From assembly GCA_933228675.1 (NCBI GenBank), contig OW121741.1:73668629-73732628 (forward strand): a stretch of DNA of 64,000 bases, given 5' to 3'. Made by a program: the position numbers and the translations under genes. Below, piece after piece: positions 20,401 through 34,200 of the stretch (position 1 is its first letter; every line of letters starts with the position of its first letter). The notes beneath the pieces are model-generated. The model was not told where the DNA came from. It was given only the letters and a program-made list of their open reading frames with translations, and ran no database searches. Source of the DNA: Stomorhina lunata. Its lineage: Eukaryota > Arthropoda > Insecta > Diptera > Rhiniidae.

Positions 20401-23400
20401 GTATGGGAGCTATGGTCAAATGTAGACCGAATTCAACGAAATTTGGTACAGTGATTTAAGTTTACATAAGCAGTATTGTTTTAAATTTCATGAAAACATA
20501 TTGATATTTGTGGCCAATATATCAATTCCGGGAAGTGAGACCTATGGGAGGTACCATAAATAATGGACGGATTTTGACGAATTTCAATAGCCATGGTCCC
20601 ATTATCAAAAAATGATCTTTGCCAAATTTCATCAAATTATCTTTAGAATTGCGACCTGTAGTTTGATTACAAGGTTTACATGGGGGTCCAGCCAGACGGA
20701 CGGACATCGCTAAATCGACTCAGAAAGTGATTCTAAGCCCATTGTTTTACTAAAAGGTGGGTCTAAGACAAATATTTCTATGCGTTACATACATAAGCAC
20801 AAACTAATAATACCCTTTCCACCTATGGTGGTGAGGGGTATAAAAATAATGTTTGTGATGGAACATATTATATTTTAGACAACTATTTTCAATAAACAAT
20901 ATGCATATCTAGTTTAAAACCCCGACAGGGGTTTAAATTGTACCAGGTTTTTGTGTTTTTTTTTTACTGCTCGAAGAGTTAACTACCATCAAAAGTAGGG
21001 TTTGCAGTTCGGTTTTAACCGAAACCGAAACCTCGGTTTTTTTGCCTCAAACCCGAAACCGAAAACCGTAGAAAAAACCGCGGTTTTAGCTATTTATTTT
21101 TCATAATTTTTTGCTGGTATTATTCAGAAATATCATTAGCTTATCATAAATTTGCACGTAATTTGTCTATTTAATGAAGCAGAAGAATGAAACAAGCAAA
21201 AGTTGTTTACAATGGACGAATGGACAGGTGTAATGGGAAGACGGTATATGAACGTAAATATTCACGATTCTCATGGATAATTTTATAATCTGGGCCGTAT
21301 TTTACGAACGTGTAATTTCAAGCAAACTCAAGAAACCATTAGACAAAGGCTAGTGGAGTTTAATATTTCACTTGATACAAACATCGTAGCATGTACTATA
21401 GAAGGAGCAGCAGCCAATATCAAATTTGTATCTGAAAATCAATTTTGAAGACGGCGACGATGAAACTTTGACTCATTTAAAACCGATTGCCCATATACAT
21501 TTGAACCTAGAGGCTGTAAGAAAAATTGTTCGGTATTTCATAAATTCGTCAGTTCGTTATAAAATTTTACAAACAAGCGTTAGTTTACTCTTAGATTTCT
21601 GCTTCTAAAAAAAGTATTTATGAGAGTTTAGAAATGCTGTCGACCTTAGATTTGCTTCATTCTATAGACTTTGAAATTGTAAATTCTTTAAAATCGTTGC
21701 TATTTGTAAAAATTACTATTGAAGCAATTTGTCGCTCGATTATTCACGCTCCAAAAGAAACAAGACTTATTTAAGAAATCCCTCATATTTAAAAAACCTG
21801 AATTATTTTCCTGAATTTTAGTATTAAATTATAATTGAGCTTTAATAAATATACCTTATACTTGGTTTTAACAAAATAATCACTACAAATTTAAATCAAA
21901 ATAGTTTTATTTAAAAAAACCGAAAACCGAACCGAAACCGGCCGGTTTTGGGTGTTTTAAAACCGAAACCGCGGTTTCTCATTTTCACGGTTTTTTGCAA
22001 ACCCTAATCAAAAGTGTTCCAAATGAAATATTATTTATTATTTTAGCAAAAAGTTTCATATAAAAGTAGTTTTAGATTATTTTTAAATGAAAGGAGTAAA
22101 TAAAAATTATATATTCAAAAAATTACCTGGCATTCCTGGAATACCACCGGGTGCTCTCAAAAAATTACCACCTAGTAATGCAGGATGCTGGTGATGTGCT
22201 AGTGCCATAGCCGGTCTCATCATCGGTTGTACTAATTGCATTTGACCAGGTAATTGCATCTACATGTGTTATTAGTAGGCCACCACGAGGAACACACATA
22301 TTTTATATAAACCAAAGGAAAACGGAGAAACGAAAGAGATATAGAAAATATAAAGAACATTAATAGAAATCTTAGTCATGGGAGGGAAATAAGCAAAAAC
22401 AAAATTAATAAAATAAGGACCCACACAATTTGAGGTCTAGTAAAAATTAAGTTATACACAAAAATATATAATAATATGTAGTAATTATCTAAATGTTATT
22501 AGGATTTTTTGCTTTTTTCGTTTTTTTTTTTTTTTTGTTCAGTACTTAAAAATTGAAAATAAATAATAATGAGAACAATAATTATAATAATAGTAATTAT
22601 AATAATAACAATAATAATAATAGTAGTATTAATTCAATAATAAATCAATTTTTTTTGTTTTTTTTTTGGAACTGAATAGTAGTGAAGTGTTTAAAGTTCA
22701 TTTTTTAAATTAATTTGCTTCGCATTACAATGAATACTTAAAAAAAAGGCAGTTTGTTTAAAAAGTTTCATGAGATTTTTTTTTAATTTTAATTTTTTTG
22801 GTAATAGAAGTATAGTAGAGTAAGTAGAGGTATAATCAAAAAGTTTGGAATATTTAAATTAAGAAAAACAAATATGGAACGTACTTACTATTCGTCGTCT
22901 TTTTTTGAGAGAAAACGACACATAGTTTTTGTTTTCAAATTAATTAATTTCAGTTTTATTTTGATTCAATAAATTGTACTCACTGTCTGGTTTAAGATAA
23001 AGTTTCTACTTTAAAAATGTTTCTTTCTGTTGATGTTTTTGTTTGTGAAAAATTAATGAATTTTTATGATACTTTTAATGATGGTCTAGACGAAATGTGA
23101 AATAATAAAACAAAAAACTTTTTAAAATGTGGAAAAATAAAATTATATAAATGTGTACTAACCAGGAGTTTGTCGCATTAACTTTCGAACGTTCCAATTT
23201 TAATTATACACAGATATGAAGGGTTGTATTTTTAAAGTTTTATAACATTTGTTTATTTATTTTATACGACCCAAAAAATGTCTTTCTTTGCAAGCAAATA
23301 TTTCAGACTTTCGTAAATCAATTTTGTTGATTTCAAATAATTAGATTTTTTTACATTCTGTTACTTTCGGAACTAAAAACCACAAAAAATCATAAGTTAA

Positions 23401-26400
23401 TTTCAATATAAGAATACAATACAAGAAATCAAGAATGTCATTAAAAGTTAAGACAAGGCCCCGAGCAATGACAAAATCTCAGCGGAGATGTTTTTATGTG
23501 ATGTTAAAGGATCGGCGAGACTGTGGCACTCATTTGAGCGTAAAATATGGGAAGAAGAAAAGAAGCTGTACCAACCTCCTGAAATGAAGGTATACTAGTC
23601 AAAATACCAAAAAAGGCTGACTCCAAAGACTGCAATAACTACAGGGGTATAAAACTTCTTCTAATACCGAGCAAAATACTAACGGTCTTATGTTAAAAAA
23701 AATCTTAATTGTTGCTTAAAGAACACGTTAGTTACCAAATACTTTAAGGCTAACAAACGATTGTTAAAAAACAGTATCCAAAAACAGTTCTTTAACTAAT
23801 TAATACGTCAAGTCAATTTTACATGTTAATGCTGGCAACATCGTAATTCTCTCTTGTCTCTTTATAGTTAAATGTACAAAACAACGAATTAATTATTCAT
23901 TGTTTCCTCCGGGTATTCGAATTTCTAAATAATGTTTTGTATGTTTTTAATATAAAATAACATTTTTCTTCTTTTCTTACTGTAAAATTATGTTTATGTT
24001 ATATAAAAGCATAAACTAAACACATTTATAATACAGTAAAATAATAAATAGACAAATTTTTACTAAGGGTTTAAACCGATTATTTAAAAATCGAGTACTT
24101 TTAACTCATGTTGAATATATATACATCACTATAATGTTTTTTGTAAATTTCATTGACCGATGTCTGTTTTTTGTTGAAAATACGAATTTTTTGTTAAAAA
24201 TTAGAATCTGTATTATCAATTTTTTTGAAAAGTTTGGTTTTAGTATGAAATATGTAAAATAGAGTATGAAATATCATGGAAATTATATTTCATAAATTCC
24301 CCACCCCGAAACCTTTTATATGATAAAAAATAGCAAATTAGAAAAAATATGATAACTAAATTTAGCAAAAATATTATTTTCTATTAGATAAGTCTGAAAA
24401 CTTAAATATTTCCTTTAAAAGTTTTCAGAAAATATTATATATCAAAACAATAAAATATTTAACGTAGCTTTAAATTATGTAGACAGTTACTTTAAATTAT
24501 TTGATGTTAACAAAAGATTAACATCGGTTTGTTAAGCTAATAATCGTTTTAGGATAATACTTTAAGAAATTTTGCTTAACTTTAGTTTACCAATCGTTGT
24601 TAAATTTTTTAGCATAAGACCGTAAGTTGCGTAATTTTGAACAGAACGTCCGACGCAGTTTCCGAAACACTCCGTGAAAATCAGTTTGGGTTCCGAGAGA
24701 ATCGATCTTGTGTTAATCTAATCAACACAGTAAGAATAGTACGGGAGCAATATAATGAATTCCGCACCCCCATTAACCTAGCGTCTATCGACTTTATGGC
24801 AAGTGAACCGCCGTGTTATAGCAGGTTAGTCATCCGCCTAGCACACCAGAGGCTAGCCACTGGTTATTGAGTATTAGGCTATGTAAAACTTCTCTAACTA
24901 ATGCATTTGCCGTTTAACATACAGTGGTGGTCACATATTTAGCACACTAGTTATGCGTTTTTTCAAAACCGTATATTTTTCTGTTGGAGTAATAATTTTC
25001 TTTTTTTTTTGCCACGATGTGTAGCTTATGGTGTGATCGACAAGTCCTGTTACTCTTTTTGTTATTCCCTTTCTTCAATTACTTCATATATAATTTATTT
25101 GTTGGTAATACGTAATTGGAGCTGGACACAAATTTAGCACAAATATTAAACATTTAACATTTCTGTTATTTTTTGAATTTTTAATTAATTTTTGGTAAGT
25201 TTTTCAACATATTGTGTACAGTTGAAGGTTTTTCAAAAATAAAATATTTATTAGACATGGCCAAAAATAAATGGTGCACAGATACGCAACGACAGGTGAT
25301 TTGTGAAATAAATTCGAGAGGATGTCCTGTAAGTGAAATAGCAACCATTTTAAATTGCTCCAGAAAGATGGTTTATAATGCTTTGAGCCATATAAAAGCA
25401 CACGGAACAATTAAAAAGGGTTCACGGGCACCTAGACCAAGAAAAACGATAACAAAAGAGGATTATTTAATACATAGAATGTCAGTGGTCGACCCTTTTT
25501 AGAGCTCCAGTGAAATAAATAGTGAAGTGTCATCAAAATACGGTATTGATGTCTCCGACAGAACGATACAAAGACGCCTTAATGAAAAAAATTCGCGTGG
25601 CTGTATTGTGCAACACAAGCCACATGTGTCAAAAAAGAATTTGAAATCACGAATTTCTTTCGCCCGATAGCATTTGGAAAAGCCATTAGATTTTTGGAAA
25701 AATATACTTTGGAGCGACGAATCAAAGTTTTGCAGATTTGGATCTGATGGAAAGAGATATGTATGGTATCTTCCGATAGGATATCCTACAAAATATTAGG
25801 TTTTTTCAAGAAATTTGAATTAATAGGTCTGTTTCTTTACTTTCTGGGTGAGTTCCTGCAAATGAGAGTAATTTAGAAGTTACTCTCCCAAATAGCAAAA
25901 CTAACATAGAAGTACGGGAACACAAAACACCTAAATTTAAGTCCACAATTGATCTAACTTGAAAAATATCCAAAGAAATGTTTTTAAACCAGTTAAAAAC
26001 ATTTCAGTTCTTCTGTATTTTATTTTTTATAACAATTTTTCAGAATATTTGTTTGTTTTTTATTCATAAATATTTTTTTGAAAATTTTTAAATGTTTGCC
26101 AGGAAAAATTTTTCTGGCAAAAACATGTAAATTATTGTAAGGAGAACATTTTAGAATTTTTTTAAATTCGTTCTCAATTACAATTTTTTTTAGTACAGGA
26201 ACACTTAATTGTAATTTCTGATTAAAACTTGTACAATATTGTACAGTATTGGGAGTTCTGGAACACAGCTAATAACTTGTTTTCAATTTTTAATAAATAT
26301 TGTTTTTAATTTGTGCTAAAAATATGTGCAGTATTTTTTATGGGTTAGTTTTAAATAATTGCAAAAATAAATATAATTTTTAAAAAATATGTATATAAAA

Positions 26401-29400
26401 GGAATACGACTTCATCTTCGCATCACGTGTAATACATTACAAAAAAAAAAAAGTAGTGAAAAAAATTGAATTAGGACTTAATATTTCCTATAAGAGATAA
26501 CAGGTACCATTTGTGCTAAATACGTGACCACCACTGTATATCACGTTAGTCGGTTCTTCGTACCTGAACGACTTACATAGGATTTCGACCAAGGTACTTA
26601 TATATTAAAAAAAAAATGTGACCGAACTGTCTTCATTTCTCTTAAAGACATTGGAAAGACTAATTAAAGTCATCTTAGGCTAAAATATCGTATTTTCCAG
26701 ATCTGGTCATATATACTCTTAACTGTTCTCAAGCCTTAAGAGAATGGTCACTAAAAACAAATTTTGTGCCGATGTAGAGGAAATCGCCGAAACGGGTGCT
26801 ATAATATTGTTACCCTCGAAGGACAAATAAAATAAAAAAAGTTTTTCTTTTATTAGCCCACAAACTTTTCAGGCCACCTGTTATTAATATCTATTGTCAA
26901 AATGTGTGAATTGAAGCTAACATTTTTACAAATTTCAAATTCACAGCCCGAAGAGTCTAATTAATATCATAAAAATTCGATTTCTTGGTTAATTTGACTC
27001 GTTAACATGCATTTAATTGAATCAATTATAACCGAGAGAATCTTAAAATAACAAACCCTTCATATCTTTAGATAATTGTGAACAAACATAAAAGTAATTA
27101 TTATTACAGTTATGATAAAATATCAAACGAGAATTATATGAATTGTGAATTTTAAATGTTAAATAAATGAATAAATTTTGAAAATGAAAAGAAAGTTAAA
27201 TAATTATAAATAAACCTGTAACCATAGCGTTTGTGTTCTTAAGAAGTCTTGCTTGATTTAGAGAAATATTTGCCTTTGAAACAAAAATTTGTTAAAAATC
27301 TTTTTGCTTTTATATAGCGACGAGTTCTCATCAGTAAATAAGCATAAATTTTATTTATTATGAGAATCGTTAAAGAAAAACTAAATAAATAATTTCGAGA
27401 ATATTGTTTCGTAAAAAAATGCATTTAAAGAAAAATAATATATTAGATTAAACTAAAACTGCCCCATATACAAAATTTGTTTTGCTTAAAATTTACAATT
27501 TACAAAAACATTTAGATATAGTATGTATTTTATTATAATTATTATTTTTTTTTTTAATTTAAGACATTTCAATCCATCAATCAATCAACCAACTCAGCAA
27601 CCATTACGACAATTCAATAATAGTAATAGAAATTTGAAAAAATTGTACTTACTTTTGTTAGCTAATTTAGCTTTTTTGGATTTTTCGTATTACTTATTTT
27701 TTTTTTAATTGTATAAATATGTATTTAGCAACTTTATCTTTTAATACTTTTAAATTATTATTATTCACTACTAAATCACTTACTTTTTCGTTTCTGTATC
27801 TGAGGTTTCGCTTTACCTGATAACTTTATTCTGTGTGTTCGAATCTAAAGTACATACAACATAGAATTCAATTCGTTTTGGTATTACATTATTTTTATTT
27901 TGCCCTGTATTTTAATAAATGTGGTCTTGTGGTATGAAACTAGTTCTGCAATTTACATTAATTATGAATTATTTTCATTATTAATTTTTAATATTGACAA
28001 AATTTTCAACATACTGATCATCTTTAACTTAACTAATATCTAATGAAAACTAAAGGATCTGTACTCCTGAAATAAGTTTTTTTTAAAAATACCACAATAT
28101 GAAATTATTTGAAATCTGACAAGTTTTATCATATACAGTGCTTCGCTTGACTATATCTTATTAACCATTTCTAGGTAATTGGTTACACATAAAAAAATTT
28201 GCGCTGGAAAATCATATATACTGTGTTTTGACGTTTTAGGGCTGTTAAATTTTTTGAATTATGAATTAAAAAGCTAAAACAAAAACGATCGGAATGTATC
28301 TACGAAATTAAATCTATTCCAAATAGAATGTCTGACATGCGTGATAATTCGTCATTCATGTTTTGCAAGACTAGAAATAAATAACTGAGAGTTAAAAATA
28401 AAATAAACAATCACCCACATCGGAAATAAAAACTCCGATATCACTATGAAACACGATTTTGGGGAATAGGATGTACTAGACCAAAGCATTTTGACCTAGC
28501 AGGTGGAACTTTACAGTTATCGCCATTTAAAGTTGCAATTTTTCCTTGTATGATATGTGAAGTTAAGTGATAAAAATACAGTTCCATTTTTTTAACCGTT
28601 TTCTTTATTATGGATTATAGTGTTGATATCAAAATAAAAATTTAAAAAAATTGGGGCCATGGAACGATTGCGAAAGAATAGGCTTTTTGTAAAGAAATAA
28701 TCGGTCATGTTCTGCAAATCACTTCCACATGATTTTGAAATCACATAAATTTTCTAAGTCGAATTATTCATTATTCATAAATTATTTTGACACTTTTATA
28801 ACTCAGTGCACTTAAGATGAATAAGGTCTAGAAGGTTATTGATAAATGCTCTAAAAATTTCAACAATTATAGAAATTACAGCCTTTTTGAATTTCATGTG
28901 ATTTCAAAATTATGTGGAAGTGATTTGCAGAACATTCCCGAATATGAGTTTCTTTACAAAAATCAGTACAAATTTTGAAATGTTTTCATAAATCGTTTGA
29001 AATTTTTTGTTTTTAAAAAAAATTATATTTAAAAATTTGTACTGAATTAGTATGAGTAATTTAACAAGAAGTCTATTATTTTCCGATCCTGCCATGGGCC
29101 CATATTATTAATTTTTTTATTTTAATGTCAACACTATAATCCGTACTCAAAATGAAAGAAAATGGAAGATATGCTTTTTGAGAAATCCTCTTGAATCAAG
29201 GACATAATTGATCTCCCTTGTTTTGCAATATATGATGTAATTCTTCAATTAAAAGAATGTAAGACCACAGGATATACGCTGAAATATGTGCCTAGTTTCA
29301 TTAAAATCTGATTTTCGTATTAAATAAAATGTATAGGCATATATAGGTATGTTTTGAAAAAAATATTGAAAAATATAAACTTTGAACCGCCATAAAATCT

Positions 29401-31178
29401 TAACTAACGCGAAATTTAAAATTTTGAAGAACCATACAAATTGTATGAGCTAGGAGAATGTATATACAAAATTCAAATCATTGAAATCGGAGATGGTGTT
29501 CAGTATGTTTTCGAAAATTTTTGATTTTACTCCTACACAGAAAATTACAACTTTCAAAAGACTCCAAAGTTCCACCTACCAGCGCCAAACGCTTTTGGGA
29601 TTTCAATAAACAAGTCTAGTGCTTTCATTTGGCATATGTTTTTTTTTTTTGACCCCAGACCATCGCCCCCAAAATGTGTCATAGTATATTTAGCGTAAGG
29701 ATATATTACATCATTTAATATTATCCTGTATTCAATACCAGTCACAGCATTACTTATAATATGATAAGGTCCCATTCCTTCATCCGCAAAACAGTTTGGT
29801 GCACTTAGAATCTGATCTTTTTCCACCTTCATACAAAACAGAAATGGAGCACTATCCTCTCTTTGGATGAAGAAAACTTGTACTATCAATATTCTTGTAT
29901 TTCAGAAACATTACCTACATCACCATAGGTGGAAAGGGTACTAAAAGTTTGTGCTGAGGTATGTAACGCATAGAAATATTGGTCTTATATCCACCTTTAA
30001 GTATACCAATAGACTTAGAATCACTTCCTGAGTCGATTTAACGATGTCCGACGAAGGCTGGCTGACTGGACCCCCATGTAAACCTTGTAATCAAAGTACA
30101 GGTCGCAATTCTAAAGATAATTTAATGAAATTTGGCATTTGGTACCTCTAATTGGTCCCACTTCCCGGAATTGATATTTTGGCCACAAATATCAATATTT
30201 TTTTCACCAAATTTAAAACAGATACTGCTGTGAGTTCGAGTCGGGCTCAGGTTTATATCATAAATTATTTTTTACAAATATTTGTATGATTTTAAATTAG
30301 ATTAATAACACACTGATACATTTTAAGGAAAAAGAAATACACTTTTAAGGAAACCTATATCAAACGATAGGCCTTATTGAGTGTATCAGTTTGTCATTTT
30401 TAGAAATTTCGATATACCCTCAAAATCGAAAGTTATTGATAAAAAACGGTCTTCTCGAACAAAAATAGGCCTAGCTAAGTCATTTGTTTATCGATTTGAA
30501 ATTTTAACACGGTTTGAGACAGACAAGACATCAGGCTTTCTTCTTGTTAAAAAAGATTTTTTATTTCATCAAATGATCACAAAAATATTTTCAAACAAAT
30601 TTAAATTTTTATTTTTTTTTCGATTTTTTCACATTGGGAAGCCGTTTTCCGCAGTAGTTTGTTAGGAATGCCAAACTTTTTTATATTTACTTGAAAAGTG
30701 CATTAAATATTTTGTGAACCTAGATTATTTAAATTTAAATTAACAGCGAATTAAAAAAAATATAAGTTTTTTTTGTAAAAGGGCCAGTTTAATTAACATA
30801 CTATACACGTATAAGTACTTATATTTATACGCACTTATGCATTAAACACATAGACAACAGCAGGCTACGGGCTACAACCTGTCAAAATTAGAATACATGC
30901 ATTCAAATAGAAATAAATTTTTTAGAGTCGACACGGCTACACGACTACCGACCACCGTTGTAGCTGTAGCCAAAATTAAACTATTTTCTATTTTTGTTGG
31001 CGACAATAAAAGATTTAGTGCTGTCAACACCATATAATATTGAAATAAATGAGCGATTTAAACCACTAGACTTTATTTATCATAAATACAATGGGGAGAA
31101 TTTATGTTTACAATTTACATACTTATCAAATATTTATATATTTAATGTATATAATCTTATATTCTTAAACGAGCAATA

Positions 31179-31261
<83 letters not shown>

Positions 31262-34200
31262 GCTAAAACGGCTCTAACGATTTTGATAAAATTTGGACAG
31301 TGGGTATCTTTTTTGATGTATAGGTCGAAGAAGAAGGGACTTTTGGAACTTTTACCTCTAAGAGGGTAAAAACGGGTAAAAAGGGGAAAAAATCGAAAAC
31401 GCTATGTCTCCTAAAGTAATAGGTATAGAAACAAAATTAAAATTACGTTTTAAACAGCTTTGAAAATAAGCGGACAGGTGTTTGGTACTTTTTTGAAACT
31501 ATGTCCGATAGGGGGTAAAAAAGGGTGAAAATAGTTTTTTTGGCACCTTTTTAACCCACTCTTATATTTTAAACTAAATAATATAGAAAGAAACTTGGTA
31601 CTGCAATCAATAGATGTAAAAAAAACATGAAACATGTATTTGGTACTTTTTTGATTTTGGAGCCAAAATGGGTAAAAAAGGGATAAAATGATAACTTAAC
31701 ATCTCCAAAGTAATATGAATAGGAACATTATACATTATGTTAAATGCGTTTTAAAAAAATGTACCGAATTCAATTGGAACCAAAAAAGTACCAAATATAC
31801 ATATGGAACTTTTAGAAATTAGGGAATAAAAAGGGGGAAAAATTAGTATTATTTTAAACAAATGAATGTTTGTCTGTATGTATGTTCTTTATAGAATAGT
31901 AAACTGTGAATTTGATTGTGTTATGCTCTTTAGCGAAGATGTTGCGGATAAGCCGGCGAAGGTTTTAAAGTTGATAAGACTAATTTCCGACAGATGGCGC
32001 CACTGAAAATACTAAAAATTAATTAAATCGTAAACTGTACATTTGATCATGCTATGATCTTTAGCAAAGTTTTAGCGCATGAGCCGACGAAGGCTTTTTA
32101 GTTGGTATGAATAATTTCCGACAGGTGGCGCTACTGAAATTTACTCAAAGTCAATTTAATCGTATGCTGTACATTTAATCATGCTATAATCTTCAGCAAA
32201 GTTGTTACGGATAAGCCGAAGAAGTTTTATGAATTGGAATAAGCAAAGTCCGACAGGTGGCGCCACAGAAAACTACTCAAAATGAATTAAATCGTAAACT
32301 GTGCATTTGATCAGACTATAATCTTTAGCAAAGTTGTTGCGCATGAGTCGACAGAGGTTTCTGTTGATATGAATAATTTCCAAAATTATTCAAAATGAGT
32401 TAAACTGTAGACTATGCAAACTATGTGTTGGTCGGACCAAATAAATCAAATAATTCAAAATTAACTGAATATTTCTACAATGTCTTTCCTCTAAATTTAT
32501 TTTAGCACTTTATAATATAAAATATATAAAAACTTTAAAATTTTCCTCAAAATGCTTATCATAAAGCTCCGAGCAAGGCTCGGTCTACCAGGTACTAATA
32601 TCTAATGAAATATTATGTAAAAATTTATATTCATATAACTTCTAACTCAATAGAAGTAAAATTTTAAAAAGTTATTTTTTAAACGGTCAAACTCACACGC
32701 TACGTGTGCTAGAGCTACGTAGTTCATTTTATACAAAAGCCCAGTATGTCCTTTGTAAAATTTATTATATAAAAGAGCATACTTATATATATATTGTTTT
32801 AAGATATACGAATTTTATAAAAAAAAGTCGGTTGCAGAAATAAGTTTGTAGTATATTAGCTCCTTATCCATTATAAAGAATATTATACAGAATATATAAG
32901 AATATAAAAGATATTTTCAGTAGCTTTTGTTTGATACCAAAAAAGTTAATATCGGATATAAACTTCTCAAGTTATACCGTATTATTTATTCTTGAAATTT
33001 AAAAAGCCCATAACTCTTAAACTGTTAGAGATCACACCAAAATCTTTCTATAAATTTTTTTTGATATAGACATACTATCAGGTACAGGAAAACCGTTGAT
33101 TTCGGAGGTTAATTAATAAAATGAATTTATGTCGTTTTTATCAAAATTGAAATTGTTATTTTGTCCATCTTATAAACGCGATATTGGCACCACTCATAAA
33201 CAGGTGTTTCGAAATGTAGCTGCCGTCTTAAATGTAGCTGCCGTCCCCAAAATAATTAAGTAGCTGACTACGAGGCGACGACTGCAGCCAACGACTTTTG
33301 TAGTCGGTGTTCGTGTAGCCTGCTGTTGTCTATGTGTTTAATGCATTATGAATGAAAATATTGATGAGTTGTTTAGTTGTCTGAACCATCAGCACCAGCC
33401 GAAAGAGTGGAGACTATTTGTGGATGGTTCGAGTAAGAGTAAGTTTTAAAGAACTATTTACTATAGCGGAAATTAATAAATATTTTAGGTTTGAAAGCTG
33501 TTTTGCTTCATAATGAAAATCAATTACCATCAGTGCCAGTAGCTTATGCCACGGATATGAAGGAGTCATATACAACAATGGAAAAGATTCTTAGTTTAAT
33601 AAACTATAAAAAATATCAGTGGGAAATTGTTGCGGACTTAAAAGTCTTGACAATTTTACTCGGTATACAGGGAGGTTATACAAAATTCCCCTGTTACCTT
33701 TGCGAGTGGGATAGTCGGGCAAAAGACCAGTATAATTTAAAAAACTGGCCAGCAAGAAACCATTTCCAAATAGGCAGAAAAAATGTTCTAAATGTTCCAT
33801 TGGTGCAACCCAGTAAAATTATTTTGCCACCGCTTCATCTTAAGTTGGGATACATGAAGCAGTTCGTAAAACGTCTGGATAGAGAAAGCGACGCATTTTT
33901 ACATTTAAAATCAATGTTTCCAAAATTAAGTGAAGAAAAAATTAAGGAAGGTACTTTCAAATATTGCAGAGAGAGAGTATTTCAAATGACAATTATATAC
34001 GTTATCTTTTCGCAAATAGGTATTTTTATTGGACCGCAAATTCGAAAAATCATGCGGGATGAGAACTTTGCGAGCAAATTAAATGCTGTAGAAAATAGGG
34101 CGTGGGAAAGTTTTATTTCACTATGTAAGAATTTCTTGGGGAACCATAGAAGTGAAGATTATATTCAGGTGGTAAATGAATTCCTTGAATCTTATGCTGA

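Larger units (their letters stand above)
30838..33345. mobile_element. Element with perfect 31-bp terminal inverted repeats and TTA borders
   Basis: The left end, starting TGCATTAAACACATAGACAA (30838-30868), is repeated perfectly inverted at 33315-33345 over 31 bp. TTA lies directly outside both ends (30835-30837 and 33346-33348), compatible with a 3-bp TWA duplication. Subterminal parts are rich in GTAGC/CGACTAC strings. It encodes no transposase; its middle is filled with a (TA)37 tract and two tandem repeat blocks. Confidence 0.75.
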
